A stretch of 64,000 nucleotides of DNA from an uncultured Paracoccaceae bacterium (GTDB lineage: Bacteria > Pseudomonadota > Alphaproteobacteria > Rhodobacterales > Rhodobacteraceae): positions 1 through 64,000 of the forward strand of contig CAKZTM010000008.1 in NCBI GenBank assembly GCA_937920555.1, read 5' to 3'. Both the position numbers and the translations under genes were made by a program. Below, one piece after another: positions 20,538 to 29,995 of this stretch. Positions within the stretch are counted from its first letter, which is position 1. Each line of letters begins with the position of its first letter. Below the pieces are notes generated by a model. It saw only the letters and a program-made list of their open reading frames with translations. It made no database searches and was not told where the DNA came from.

Positions 20538-21845
20538 ATGAAATTCACACAAATTGTAACCGCGAGCGTTCTGGGGATGGCCACGGCTTTGCCGTCCACA
20601 GCCTTTGCGCAAACGGAGATCCAATTCTGGCACGCCATGGGCGGTCGTTTGGGCGAGGTGGTCGAAGAGATCGCTGTGAAATACAATGAAAGTCAGTCCG
20701 AGTACACGCTCGTACCCACCTATAAGGGCGGATATGAGGACACGATGACCGCGGGGATCGCGGCATTCCGTGCCGGCGAGCAGCCCAATCTGATCCAGAT
20801 TTTTGACGCAGGCGCGGCCACGATTATCAACGCCAAGGGTGCAACTGTCGCTGTTGAAGACCTGATGATGCAGCATGCGGATGGCTTTGACGGGTCTGAT
20901 TACATCGAGGGTGTGCGCTACTTTTATGCGGACACTGATGGCAAGATGATCGGCATGCCGTTCAACTCATCGACGCCATTATTGTATTACAACAAGGATG
21001 CGTTTGCCGAAGCTGGTATTGCGAACCCGCCTGCCACTTGGGAAGAGTTTGAGGCGATTGCACCTAAGCTCAAAGAGGCCGGTTACACGGCGCTTGCGCA
21101 GTCCCACAGCCCTTGGATTTTCTCGGAGAATTTCCATTCCCGTCACAATCTTCAGCTTGCCACAGGCAATAATGGATATGACGGAACGGATGTCAAAATC
21201 CTGTACAATAACGACCACATGAAAATGCACTGGGGTAAGGTCAAAGAGTGGCTGGATGCCGGGTATTACGGTTTTTACGGCCGTGCTTGGGGCGACAATC
21301 AGGATGCATTCGTGCAAAAAGAAGTTGCCATGTGGCTTGGGTCTTCGGGGTCTTTCGGCGGTTTGGCCAACTCGGCTGAGTTTGAGTTCGGAGCGACCTA
21401 TCTACCTTATTGGAAGTCGATCATTGAAGAGCCAATGGGCACGTTCATTGGTGGTGCTGCATTGTTTGCCATGTCTGGCAAAGCGGATGAGGAGAACGCC
21501 GGTGTGGCCGACTTCCTGGCATTCCTGACCAGCCCGGACATGCAGTATTTGTGGCACAAGGAGACCGGTTATGTGCCGATCACCAATGCCGCCTACGATC
21601 TTGCAAAGAGCGACGGCTATTACGACAGCACGCCTGATGCGGAAGTTGGCATTTTGCAGTTGTCCCAGCCCGGTGGGGAGTGGACCAAGGGATATCGGCT
21701 TGGCTATTACGTGCAAATCCGCGACGTGATGTACAAGCATTTCGACGATATCTTCTCAGGCGAGGCCTCTGTGGAGGAGGCGTTCTCGGCCATGGAGCAA
21801 GAGTCTAACGACCTTCTGGATCGCTTCAAAGCGACTTATAACTGA
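20538..21845 (+). CDS. ugpB: sn-glycerol-3-phosphate ABC transporter substrate-binding protein
   Basis: Signal peptide; EIQFWHAMGGRLGEVVEEIAVKYNESQSEYTLVPTYKGGYEDTMTAGIAAFR, typical UgpB. Confidence 0.93.
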   Translation: MKFTQIVTASVLGMATALPSTAFAQTEIQFWHAMGGRLGEVVEEIAVKYNESQSEYTLVPTYKGGYEDTMTAGIAAFRAGEQPNLIQIFDAGAATIINAKGATVAVEDLMMQHADGFDGSDYIEGVRYFYADTDGKMIGMPFNSSTPLLYYNKDAFAEAGIANPPATWEEFEAIAPKLKEAGYTALAQSHSPWIFSENFHSRHNLQLATGNNGYDGTDVKILYNNDHMKMHWGKVKEWLDAGYYGFYGRAWGDNQDAFVQKEVAMWLGSSGSFGGLANSAEFEFGATYLPYWKSIIEEPMGTFIGGAALFAMSGKADEENAGVADFLAFLTSPDMQYLWHKETGYVPITNAAYDLAKSDGYYDSTPDAEVGILQLSQPGGEWTKGYRLGYYVQIRDVMYKHFDDIFSGEASVEEAFSAMEQESNDLLDRFKATYN

Positions 21846-21908
21846 TCGATCTGGGCCGGTGCGGGGATGACCCTGCGCTGGCCCGACCCAATTTAGGTTA
21901 GGCCTTCC

Positions 21909-22787
21909 ATGAAGCGCGTTCAATTTGAACACTCGGCGATACCTTACATGTTTATCGCCCCCCAGATTATCATCATTGCGGTCTTCTTTTTATGGCCCGC
22001 GGCCCAAGCGGTTTATCAGTCATTTTTGCTGGAGGACGCGTTTGGTCTGTCCTCGCAATTTGTCTGGTTCAAGAATTATTTCGACACGATCGGCAGCACG
22101 TCATGGCTTCAGGCGGCCGGATTTACGATTGTGTTTTCCACGCTGGTGACGATTTTGTCGCTGGCCATTGCGCTGTTGTTGGCGGTCAAGGCCAATGAGG
22201 TTATTCGCGGCGCGCGCACCTACAAGACGTTGTTGATGTGGGCTTATGCCATAGCCCCCCCTGTGGCCGGGTTGATGGGCAATTTGATGTTCCATCCGTT
22301 GATTGGCGATCTTTACAAGTTCATGAACACCATCGGGTTTGATTTTGACCACAAGCTTGATCCGTATGATGCGGGGTTTGTGGTGGTTTTGATCTCTGTG
22401 TGGAAGCAGGTTTCGGTCAATTTCATCTTCTTTTTGTCGGGTTTGCAGGGCATTCCAAAGTCGGTCAATGAGGCCGCCTTGATGGACGAAAAGTCGTCGT
22501 TCCGGCGGTTTTGGACGATCACCTTCCCGCTTTTGGCCCCGACCACGTTTTTCTTGATGGTCATCAACATCACCTATGCCTTTTTCGAGACGTTCGGCAT
22601 TATCGATACGACCACGCGCGGGGCACCCGGTGGGGCCACAACCACGTTGGTGTTCAAGGTGTTCCAAGATGGTTTCCGGGGTGCGGACATTGGTGGTTCA
22701 TCGGCGCAATCGGTTGTGTTGATGCTGATGGTGCTGGGACTGACTGTGATCCAATTCCGGTTTATTGAGCGGAAGGTGCATTACTGA
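21909..22787 (+). CDS. ugpA: sn-glycerol-3-phosphate ABC transporter permease UgpA
   Basis: Six-TM permease with EAALMDEKSSFRRFWTITFPLLAPT EAA loop; operon position. Confidence 0.93.
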   Translation: MKRVQFEHSAIPYMFIAPQIIIIAVFFLWPAAQAVYQSFLLEDAFGLSSQFVWFKNYFDTIGSTSWLQAAGFTIVFSTLVTILSLAIALLLAVKANEVIRGARTYKTLLMWAYAIAPPVAGLMGNLMFHPLIGDLYKFMNTIGFDFDHKLDPYDAGFVVVLISVWKQVSVNFIFFLSGLQGIPKSVNEAALMDEKSSFRRFWTITFPLLAPTTFFLMVINITYAFFETFGIIDTTTRGAPGGATTTLVFKVFQDGFRGADIGGSSAQSVVLMLMVLGLTVIQFRFIERKVHY

Positions 22788-22876
22788 TGAGCTTCTCGTT
22801 TCACACACTTAAAACAGCCCCGAAATACGTCGAAGTTGGACGAGTTTTGGGCGACCTGGGAACGGGACCTTTCTGA
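22787..22876 (+). CDS. Candidate 29-aa small protein between ugpA and ugpE
   Basis: MSFSFHTLKTAPKYVEVGRVLGDLGTGPF*; start overlaps the ugpA stop (TGATG) and stop overlaps the ugpE start (TGATG). Confidence 0.5.
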   Translation: MSFSFHTLKTAPKYVEVGRVLGDLGTGPF

Positions 22877-23727
22877 TGAAGTTTGATTGGCACACCGTAA
22901 GCACGCATATCATCCTGATTTTGGGTGCCATTTTCATGACCTTTCCGGTCTGGGTGGCGTTCATGACCTCTACCCATGCGCCTGAGACGATCTTACGTGA
23001 GGGTCTGCAACTTTTGCCCGGCGGGCATTTCTTTGAAACCTATAACGAGGTTCTGTTTGTCGAGGGCGGGGTGATGAAAAAGGTCACCGCCATGCAGATG
23101 ACCAAAAATTCGCTGATCTTGGGGATTGGGTTTGCCATCGGCAAGGTCGTCATCTCTATGCTGGCGGCTTATGCGATTGTCTATTTCCGGTTTCGGCTGG
23201 CGGCGCCGTTGTTTTGGGTGATTTTCATGACGCTTTTGCTGCCTTTGGAGGTTCGGATTATTCCGTCATACAAGGTGGTGGCTGATCTTGGGCTTTTGGA
23301 CACCCACACGGGTTTGATCATTCCGCTGATCGCCTCGGCCACGGGGACGTTCTTTTTCCGGCAGTTTTTCCGGTCGGTCCCAGAGGAGTTGCTGGAGGCC
23401 GCGCGTCTGGACGGTGCGGGGGCATGGCGGTTCTTTATCGATATTCTGGTGCCGTTGTCCAAGACCATGATTGCGGCGATTTTGATCATCATGTTTGTGG
23501 TCGGGTGGAACCAATATCTATGGCCATTGATCATGACCACCAAGGAGGAAAACTACACCCTCGTGATCGGGATCAAGCAGATTTATCAGGTGATTGCCGA
23601 GGGTGGTGAGTTGCCGCAATTCCAAAAAGCATTCGCATTGACCATTTTGGCGACGTTGCCGCCGGTTTTGGTCGTGCTCATTTTCCAGAACTGGTTCGTG
23701 AAGGGCCTAGTTGAGAGCGAGAAATAA
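22876..23727 (+). CDS. ugpE: sn-glycerol-3-phosphate ABC transporter permease UgpE
   Basis: [27 protein letters not shown] loop, [27 protein letters not shown]. Confidence 0.93.
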   Translation: MKFDWHTVSTHIILILGAIFMTFPVWVAFMTSTHAPETILREGLQLLPGGHFFETYNEVLFVEGGVMKKVTAMQMTKNSLILGIGFAIGKVVISMLAAYAIVYFRFRLAAPLFWVIFMTLLLPLEVRIIPSYKVVADLGLLDTHTGLIIPLIASATGTFFFRQFFRSVPEELLEAARLDGAGAWRFFIDILVPLSKTMIAAILIIMFVVGWNQYLWPLIMTTKEENYTLVIGIKQIYQVIAEGGELPQFQKAFALTILATLPPVLVVLIFQNWFVKGLVESEK

Positions 23728-24785
23728 TGGCGCGGGTTGATTTAAAAGACGTCCGAAAGACCTATCCCAACGGGGCCGAGGCCATACGCGGCGTCGATAT
23801 GAGCATCGAAGACGGTGAGATGATCGTTTTTGTGGGGCCGTCGGGTTGCGGGAAATCGACGTTGTTGCGGATGGTGGCGGGGCTCGAAAGTGTCACGGGC
23901 GGCGACGTGGAGATTGACGGGCGGCGGATCAATGATGTGTCGCCCTCGGAGCGGGACGTGGCGATGGTGTTTCAGAATTATGCGCTTTACCCGCATATGA
24001 CTGTGCGCGGGAACATGTCCTACGGGCTCAAAAACAAGGGTCTGCCCAAGTCCCAGATTGAGGCCAAGGTCGTTGAGGCCGCCAAGATGCTGCGGATTGA
24101 TGATTATCTGGATCGCCAGCCGCAGCAGCTATCAGGCGGGCAGCGTCAGCGGGTGGCCATGGGGCGGGCGATTGTGCGCGAGCCCAAGGTGTTTTTGTTC
24201 GATGAGCCATTGTCCAATCTGGACGCCAAGCTGCGTGTGCAAATGCGCATCGAGATCAAGCGGCTGCAACGGCGCATGAACGTGACCTCGATCTATGTGA
24301 CCCATGACCAGACTGAGGCGATGACGTTGGCCGACCGGTTGGCGGTGATCAATGAGGGGCGGGTCGAGCAGATGGGTGCGCCCATGGAGCTTTATTCCAA
24401 TCCGGCGACGTTGTTTGTGGCGTCGTTCATTGGGGCGCCTGCGATCAACCTGATCCCGGCGCGGTTTGACGGCGCGTTGCAAGCGGGATCCATGTCGCTG
24501 CAAGGGTTTTCTGATCTGCCCACGGGTGTTGATCTGATGCTGGGCATTCGGCCTGATGTGTTGACCATTCGCGAGGACGGACAGTTCAAGATGAATGTTG
24601 ATCTGGTGGAGCAACATGGCGGGGAGAACCTGATTTACGGCTCGCTGGACGGGGTTGTGGACCACGAGATTTGTCTGAAATCTGGCCAATCGGTATTGCC
24701 TGCGATTGATGATGAATTGACCTTGGGCTTTGATCCTGCCACCTCGTTTGTATTCAGGACTGATACGGGCGAGCGGCTGAAATAG
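23727..24785 (+). CDS. ugpC: sn-glycerol-3-phosphate ABC transporter ATP-binding protein UgpC
   Basis: Walker [12 protein letters not shown], signature [17 protein letters not shown], Walker [18 protein letters not shown]; start overlaps the ugpE stop. Confidence 0.94.
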   Translation: MARVDLKDVRKTYPNGAEAIRGVDMSIEDGEMIVFVGPSGCGKSTLLRMVAGLESVTGGDVEIDGRRINDVSPSERDVAMVFQNYALYPHMTVRGNMSYGLKNKGLPKSQIEAKVVEAAKMLRIDDYLDRQPQQLSGGQRQRVAMGRAIVREPKVFLFDEPLSNLDAKLRVQMRIEIKRLQRRMNVTSIYVTHDQTEAMTLADRLAVINEGRVEQMGAPMELYSNPATLFVASFIGAPAINLIPARFDGALQAGSMSLQGFSDLPTGVDLMLGIRPDVLTIREDGQFKMNVDLVEQHGGENLIYGSLDGVVDHEICLKSGQSVLPAIDDELTLGFDPATSFVFRTDTGERLK

Positions 24786-24829
24786 CGGGCTTGTATGGGT
24801 CCAATCTTATACATTCAGGAGCGATTTTC

Positions 24830-25618
24830 ATGACCCAATCCGCACGCCTTGAGGCTGCCAAGACGATTGCGCGTGATGCCGGTGCTATGGGTCTGGCATT
24901 TTTCCAAGATATCTCGAAATTGCAAATCTCAGACAAAACCAGCGCGCATGATATGGTCTCTAACGCGGATCTGGAGGTGGAGACATTCGTGCGCGCGCGC
25001 ATTGCCGAGGCTTTTCCTGAGGACGGGATTGTGGGCGAAGAACACGGTGACAAGGCGTCGAAATCCGGTTGGACATGGGTGATTGATCCCATCGACGGGA
25101 CCGCCAATTTCGTGCGCGGCATCCCGCAATGGTGTGTGATTTTGGCATGTGTCCATGAGGACGAGACCAAGGTGGGTGTGATGTTTGAGCCGTCCTACGG
25201 CGAGATGTTTGAAGCCTCCAAGGATGGAGGGGCGTTTGTGAACGGTACGCCCATGAAAACGGCGCAATCGGGCGGGCTTGATGATGGCTCGCTTGGGGTT
25301 GGGTTTAACGGGCGGACGCAAGCCGGGTTGGTGCCTGCATTGATTGCCGATCTGACCGCGCGTGGCGGCGTGTTTTTCCGCAATGCCTCGGGGGGGTTGA
25401 TGTTGGCATATGTGGCGGCGGGGCGGCTCATTGGCTACACCGAGCCGCACATGAACGCGTGGGATTGTCTGGCCGGGCAGTTGATGATCCGCGAGGCGGG
25501 CGGGCGCACGGAAGTGCAGTCGGCGGACGCTATGCTGGCCTCTGGCGGGCGGGTGATCGCCTCTACCGCATCGATATTTGACGAGCTGGTGGCCATGTCT
25601 GACAAGGCCTATTCTTGA
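24830..25618 (+). CDS. Inositol monophosphatase family protein
   Basis: GIVGEEHG, WVIDPIDGTANFVRGIPQWC, AWDCLAGQLMIREAGG. Confidence 0.9.
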   Translation: MTQSARLEAAKTIARDAGAMGLAFFQDISKLQISDKTSAHDMVSNADLEVETFVRARIAEAFPEDGIVGEEHGDKASKSGWTWVIDPIDGTANFVRGIPQWCVILACVHEDETKVGVMFEPSYGEMFEASKDGGAFVNGTPMKTAQSGGLDDGSLGVGFNGRTQAGLVPALIADLTARGGVFFRNASGGLMLAYVAAGRLIGYTEPHMNAWDCLAGQLMIREAGGRTEVQSADAMLASGGRVIASTASIFDELVAMSDKAYS

Positions 25619-26427
25619 GCGGGCGCAGCCTGATCAATCACGCAATTCTTCTGACGGGACTGATTTTTCTGGCTTTGCCCATAGTGGTTGTTGTGATGTC
25701 TTCGACCCATCCCTCGGGCGTGTTGCGCAGTGAGGGTTTGCAGTTGTTGCCGGGGTCCGGGGGCGTTGCGAACTACACGCGGGTGTTCACGCTGGAGGCC
25801 GGATTTACCGACCGGGTGACCGCGTTTGAGATGCTCAAAAACTCGACCATTTTGGGATTGGGTTGCGCAATTTTGACGACTTTGTTTTCGGGTTTGACCG
25901 CCTATACGGTGGTGTTTTTCAAGCTCCGTTGGGCGGGTTTCGTGTTTTGGCTGACCCTTGTGACATTGCTTTATCCACTTGAAGCGCGGTTCATCAACAC
26001 GTTTCAGGTCACCTCGGATTTGGGGTTGATCAACACCCATGCGGGGCTGATCCTGCCCACGTTGTCGCTGGCGCTGGGCACGTTTTTCTACCGGCAGTTC
26101 TTCCTGACGCTGCCGCCGCAATTTCTGGAGGCTGCCATTTTAGACGGGGCCGGTCCGTGGCGGTTTCTTATGGATTTTATCGTGCCTTTGTCGTGGTCGC
26201 GCACGGCGGCCATTTTTGCCATTTCGTTCATTTTGGGCTGGAACCAATATTTGTGGCCGCTGATGATTTCCACCGATGACAGTCTTTACACGCTGGTGCG
26301 CGGCATCCGGCTTTTGGGGCAAAATTCCGGTCCGGGCATGGCCTTTGTGGTGTTGACCATTCTGCCGCCCTTGGTGTTGCTTTTGATCTTTCAGCGCACC
26401 TATTACACCGATATGACGGACAGATGA
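25615..26427 (+). CDS. Carbohydrate ABC transporter permease (UgpE-like paralog)
   Basis: [56 protein letters not shown] start overlapping the upstream stop. Confidence 0.88.
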   Translation: MSGRSLINHAILLTGLIFLALPIVVVVMSSTHPSGVLRSEGLQLLPGSGGVANYTRVFTLEAGFTDRVTAFEMLKNSTILGLGCAILTTLFSGLTAYTVVFFKLRWAGFVFWLTLVTLLYPLEARFINTFQVTSDLGLINTHAGLILPTLSLALGTFFYRQFFLTLPPQFLEAAILDGAGPWRFLMDFIVPLSWSRTAAIFAISFILGWNQYLWPLMISTDDSLYTLVRGIRLLGQNSGPGMAFVVLTILPPLVLLLIFQRTYYTDMTDR

Positions 26428-27629
26428 ACGCGCGCACCCCGCCCTCTATGGTGACCCTGATCCTGCTGACGGCGATGGGTATTTTATCGCTTAATATGTT
26501 TGCGCCGTCGCTCACCCATATAGCGGAGGATTTTGGCGCAGATTATGCGCTCGTCAGCCTGTCGATTGGCGGCTATCTGGCGGTCACGGCGGTGTTGCAA
26601 CTGATCTTGGGGCCGTTGTCGGACAGGTATGGGCGCAGGCCGGTTTTGCTGACCGGTTTGAGCTTGTTCACATTGGCCTCGGTCGGGTGTTATTTCGCGC
26701 CGACCGTGGAGGTTTTTCTGGGGTTTCGCCTGCTCCAAGGGGCGGTGATTTCGGGTATGGCGCTGAGCCGTGCGGTGATCCGGGACATTGTGCCGGAGAA
26801 AGAGGCGGCCTCTAAAATGGGTTATCTCAACATGGCCATTGCGGTGGCGCCGATGATCGGTCCGACCTTTGGCGGCTTTCTTGATGAGCTATTTGGCTGG
26901 CGCGCCAATTTTGCGACATATGCGATTTTGGGGGCCGCGGTGACGTTGCTGGCGTGGCAGGATTTGGGCGAGACCAACAAGACCAAGTCCGAGACGTTTC
27001 GAGCGCAATTCGCGATTTACCCGGAGGTTTTGGGCTCGCGCAGATTTTGGGGATATTCGGTCTGCTTGGCGTTCTCAGTTTCGGGGTTTTACACGTTCAC
27101 CGCCGGCGCACCTTTGGTGGCGCAGCGGGTCTTCGGGATGTCTCCGGCGACGCTGGGGATTTGGATGGGGACAATTACGCTGGGGTTTTTCAGCACCAGT
27201 TTTGTGGCTGGAAAACTGTCTGGGCGGTACGCTTTGACCACGATGATGCTGGCGGGGCGGGTTTTGACCTCCACCGGGTTGTTGGTCGGGTTTGTGGTGT
27301 TGGTATCGGGCTATGTGCATCCGCTGGTGTTTTTCGCATCCACGGTTTTCGTGGGGCTGGGCAATGGGCTGACCCTTCCCAGTGCCAATGTGGGGGTCAT
27401 GTCGGTGCGTCCCGAGTTGGCGGGCAGCGCATCAGGGCTTTCGGGGGCCATGGCCGTGGGCACGGGGGCTGTTGTCACCACTGTGACGGGGGCTGTTTTG
27501 ACGGCTGAGAATGGTGCGTGGATGCTTGTGGGGATATTGCTGGTATCGGCGCTGATTGGATTGGCGTCTGCGTGGTATGTGCGGGTTTTGGATGCGCGCG
27601 CGGCTGCGCAGCGCGGCAATTTTGATTAG
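26424..27629 (+). CDS. MFS multidrug transporter (Bcr/CflA-like)
   Basis: LSIGGYLAVTAVLQLILGPLSDRYGRRPVLL, 12-TM pattern; start overlaps the permease stop. Confidence 0.9.
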   Translation: MNARTPPSMVTLILLTAMGILSLNMFAPSLTHIAEDFGADYALVSLSIGGYLAVTAVLQLILGPLSDRYGRRPVLLTGLSLFTLASVGCYFAPTVEVFLGFRLLQGAVISGMALSRAVIRDIVPEKEAASKMGYLNMAIAVAPMIGPTFGGFLDELFGWRANFATYAILGAAVTLLAWQDLGETNKTKSETFRAQFAIYPEVLGSRRFWGYSVCLAFSVSGFYTFTAGAPLVAQRVFGMSPATLGIWMGTITLGFFSTSFVAGKLSGRYALTTMMLAGRVLTSTGLLVGFVVLVSGYVHPLVFFASTVFVGLGNGLTLPSANVGVMSVRPELAGSASGLSGAMAVGTGAVVTTVTGAVLTAENGAWMLVGILLVSALIGLASAWYVRVLDARAAAQRGNFD

Positions 27630-27719
27630 GATCATCATAACCGTGCTGGCCCTCATTTTCTATCTCATGTAGCGACGGGCGTTGATCGCGTTCATTGCGT
27701 CCACCGGAGTAAAAGGCTG

Positions 27720-28676
27720 ATGTTGTCACTGAAAGATTATTGGGTTTGGGATAGTTGGTATCTGCATGACGGCGCGCGCTGGCATTGCTGGTATCTCAAA
27801 GCGCCCAAATCCATCGGCGATCCTGCCAAGCGCCACTGGAATGTGAGCCAGGGGCATGCTGTCTCAGATGATCTGGTCACTTGGCGCGACCATTCCACGG
27901 CTTTGTCGCCGTCGGCTGACGGGTGGGACGATTTCACCACTTGGACCGGCTCTGTCGTTCAGGGAGACGATGGGCAATACCACTATTTTTACACTGGCAC
28001 CTCGCGGGCTGAGGATGGAATGATCCAGCGGATCGGTCATGCGGTTGGCAGCGATCTTGAGATCTGGGAGCGGGTTGGAAGCGGTCTTTGCCTCGATCTG
28101 GAAGGGCCGAACGCGCATCTTTACGAGACTGACTGGAAAGGTCGCTGGCATGACCGCGCCTTGCGTGATCCTTGGGTGATGAAAGACCCCGACGGCGATG
28201 GGTGGCTCATGTTTTTCACCGCGCGCGTGCAGGATGTAGATGAGGTCAACGCGGCGGGCTGCATTGGGTTGGCCACCTCACCTGATCTTGCGCAATGGAC
28301 GCTTCAGCCACCGGTTTATGTCGGATCGTGGGGGCAACTTGAAGTGCCTCAGATCTTTGAGCACGGCGGGACGTGGTATTGTCTGTTTTGTATGGTGCAA
28401 GACCATCAATCTGAGGCGTGTCTGGCCCAACACGGTCCCAGTGGTCGCGGCAATCACTACCTTGTCGCCGAGAGCGCACACGGCCCGTGGCGCTTGCCCG
28501 GTGGTCCGTTTCTTGATGTGAAGGCCGAGCGTTACGCCGCGCGCATTGTCGAGCACGACGGGATGCAAATCCTTGGCTTTAAGGACGGTGAAATACGCGG
28601 TGCGTTTGGCGGCTACATCATGGACCCGGCCCCTGTGATCCGTCGTCCGGACGGCACGCTCAGGTTGGAGGATTAG
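27720..28676 (+). CDS. Glycosidase, five-bladed propeller type (GH32/43/68-like)
   Basis: YWVWDSWYLHDGARWHCWYLKAPKS, WTGSVVQGDDGQYHYFYTGTSR, LRDPWVMKDPDGDGWLMFFTARV. Confidence 0.75.
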   Translation: MLSLKDYWVWDSWYLHDGARWHCWYLKAPKSIGDPAKRHWNVSQGHAVSDDLVTWRDHSTALSPSADGWDDFTTWTGSVVQGDDGQYHYFYTGTSRAEDGMIQRIGHAVGSDLEIWERVGSGLCLDLEGPNAHLYETDWKGRWHDRALRDPWVMKDPDGDGWLMFFTARVQDVDEVNAAGCIGLATSPDLAQWTLQPPVYVGSWGQLEVPQIFEHGGTWYCLFCMVQDHQSEACLAQHGPSGRGNHYLVAESAHGPWRLPGGPFLDVKAERYAARIVEHDGMQILGFKDGEIRGAFGGYIMDPAPVIRRPDGTLRLED

Positions 28677-28799
28677 ATGGGGGCGATTTGCCGTCAGAAT
28701 ATTAACAAAAGCTTTGGCGACACGCATGTCATAAAGGACGTGAATATCGAGATTGAGGACGGCGGGTTGGGTGGACCCTCAAGATGGAAGACCCGGTGA
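28677..28799 (+). pseudogene. N-terminal fragment of a UgpC/MalK-type ABC ATPase, truncated before Walker A
   Basis: MGAICRQNINKSFGDTHVIKDVNIEIEDG then unrelated GLGGPSRWKTR*; follows the GH stop directly. Confidence 0.75.
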
Positions 28800-28803
28800 T
28801 CGG

Positions 28804-29754
28804 CTAAAGCGTCCACGTGAACCCGGTCGCGTCTTCGGACACATCCCACAGCTTTGTCATGACCTTCTTGTCATAGGCGTGGGGATGCAGTGTTCCTTTG
28901 CCCACCGGTCCGACAAATTCCATAAGGCCGGTTGGACCGTAAAGCGCCCTGTGTTCCAACCCGTCTTCGGTGGCACACATCACTTCCGGCCAAGAACCTT
29001 TTTCAGCAGATTGCACCAACGGCGACAGTGACATGAGCCCGAACAAAACCCGTGTCACCAGATTGCCGCTGGTCGCGATAAGCGATGTCCGCGACGAGCC
29101 GGGGTGGCACACATACACATCGACCTCGGTTCGGCCTGTCGCCGTGAGCCGATCTTGCAACTCATAGGCAAACAACATCTGTGCGAGCTTGCTTTGGGAG
29201 TAGGTCTTGTTCTGGTGGTAATTCTTGTCCCAGTTCATGTCTTCAAACTGGATCGTCTTGATCCCCATGTTATAGCCTAGGCTTGAGACGACAACGATGC
29301 GGCCGTTTGAAGCCTCGATCCGCTCAAACAGCAGCCCGCAGAGCAGGAAATGCCCGTAGTGGTTTGTGCCCAGCATGCTCTCAAACCCGTCTTCTGTCAG
29401 CTTTTGTGTCGGCACTTGTGCTATGGCGGCGTTGCAAATCAGGGCGTCGATTTGCGGGACGGTCTTGAGCACCTCACCCGCCGCTTCGCGCACGCTGGCC
29501 AGCGAGGCCAGATCCATGGGTATGAAGTCCACATTGGCCTGTGCGCGGAATTCGTCCTTCAGCTCCGCGACGGCGGCTTGGGACTTTTCGGCCGAGCGGT
29601 TTAGCATCACTACCTTGGCGCCTTTGTTCAACAACGTTCGTGCTGCCTGAAATCCAGCGCCGGCATTGGCGCCGGTGATCAGGAAGGTCTTGCCACTGAG
29701 GTCGCCAAGGCGTTCCGGGGTCCAGCCTTGTGGTCCAAATGTGCTGTCCGGCAT
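28804..29754 (-). CDS. SDR family oxidoreductase
   Basis: GKTFLITGANAGAGFQAARTLLNKGAKVVMLNRS, NAAIAQVP, YSQSKLAQMLFAYEL. Confidence 0.9.
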   Translation of the reverse strand: MPDSTFGPQGWTPERLGDLSGKTFLITGANAGAGFQAARTLLNKGAKVVMLNRSAEKSQAAVAELKDEFRAQANVDFIPMDLASLASVREAAGEVLKTVPQIDALICNAAIAQVPTQKLTEDGFESMLGTNHYGHFLLCGLLFERIEASNGRIVVVSSLGYNMGIKTIQFEDMNWDKNYHQNKTYSQSKLAQMLFAYELQDRLTATGRTEVDVYVCHPGSSRTSLIATSGNLVTRVLFGLMSLSPLVQSAEKGSWPEVMCATEDGLEHRALYGPTGLMEFVGPVGKGTLHPHAYDKKVMTKLWDVSEDATGFTWTL

Positions 29755-29995
29755 TGTGGTGCTCCTTTCCATATCAACGAGGATGCGCGCGATTTGAGGG
29801 ACTGTTTTGGGTGTCCGTGCTGAACAAGAAAATGGCACTTATGCGGGCGAAACGTCAGTCCAGATCGGCGCAAATCCTTGTTTGACAGGGACCAGATCAG
29901 ACCTCTGATTGCAAGTTGAACTGATGAAGGCGCATAGCCGTGAATGGGGTGGTAGGCTTTGGGGGGGGGAGCCGTCCCCGCCCCAAAACGGCATT

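Noticed and set aside
27630-27719. Short hydrophobic ORF (VLALIFYLM*) between the MFS and glycosidase genes
   Set aside because: Only 9 codons, no good start context; too weak to call a gene or a remnant
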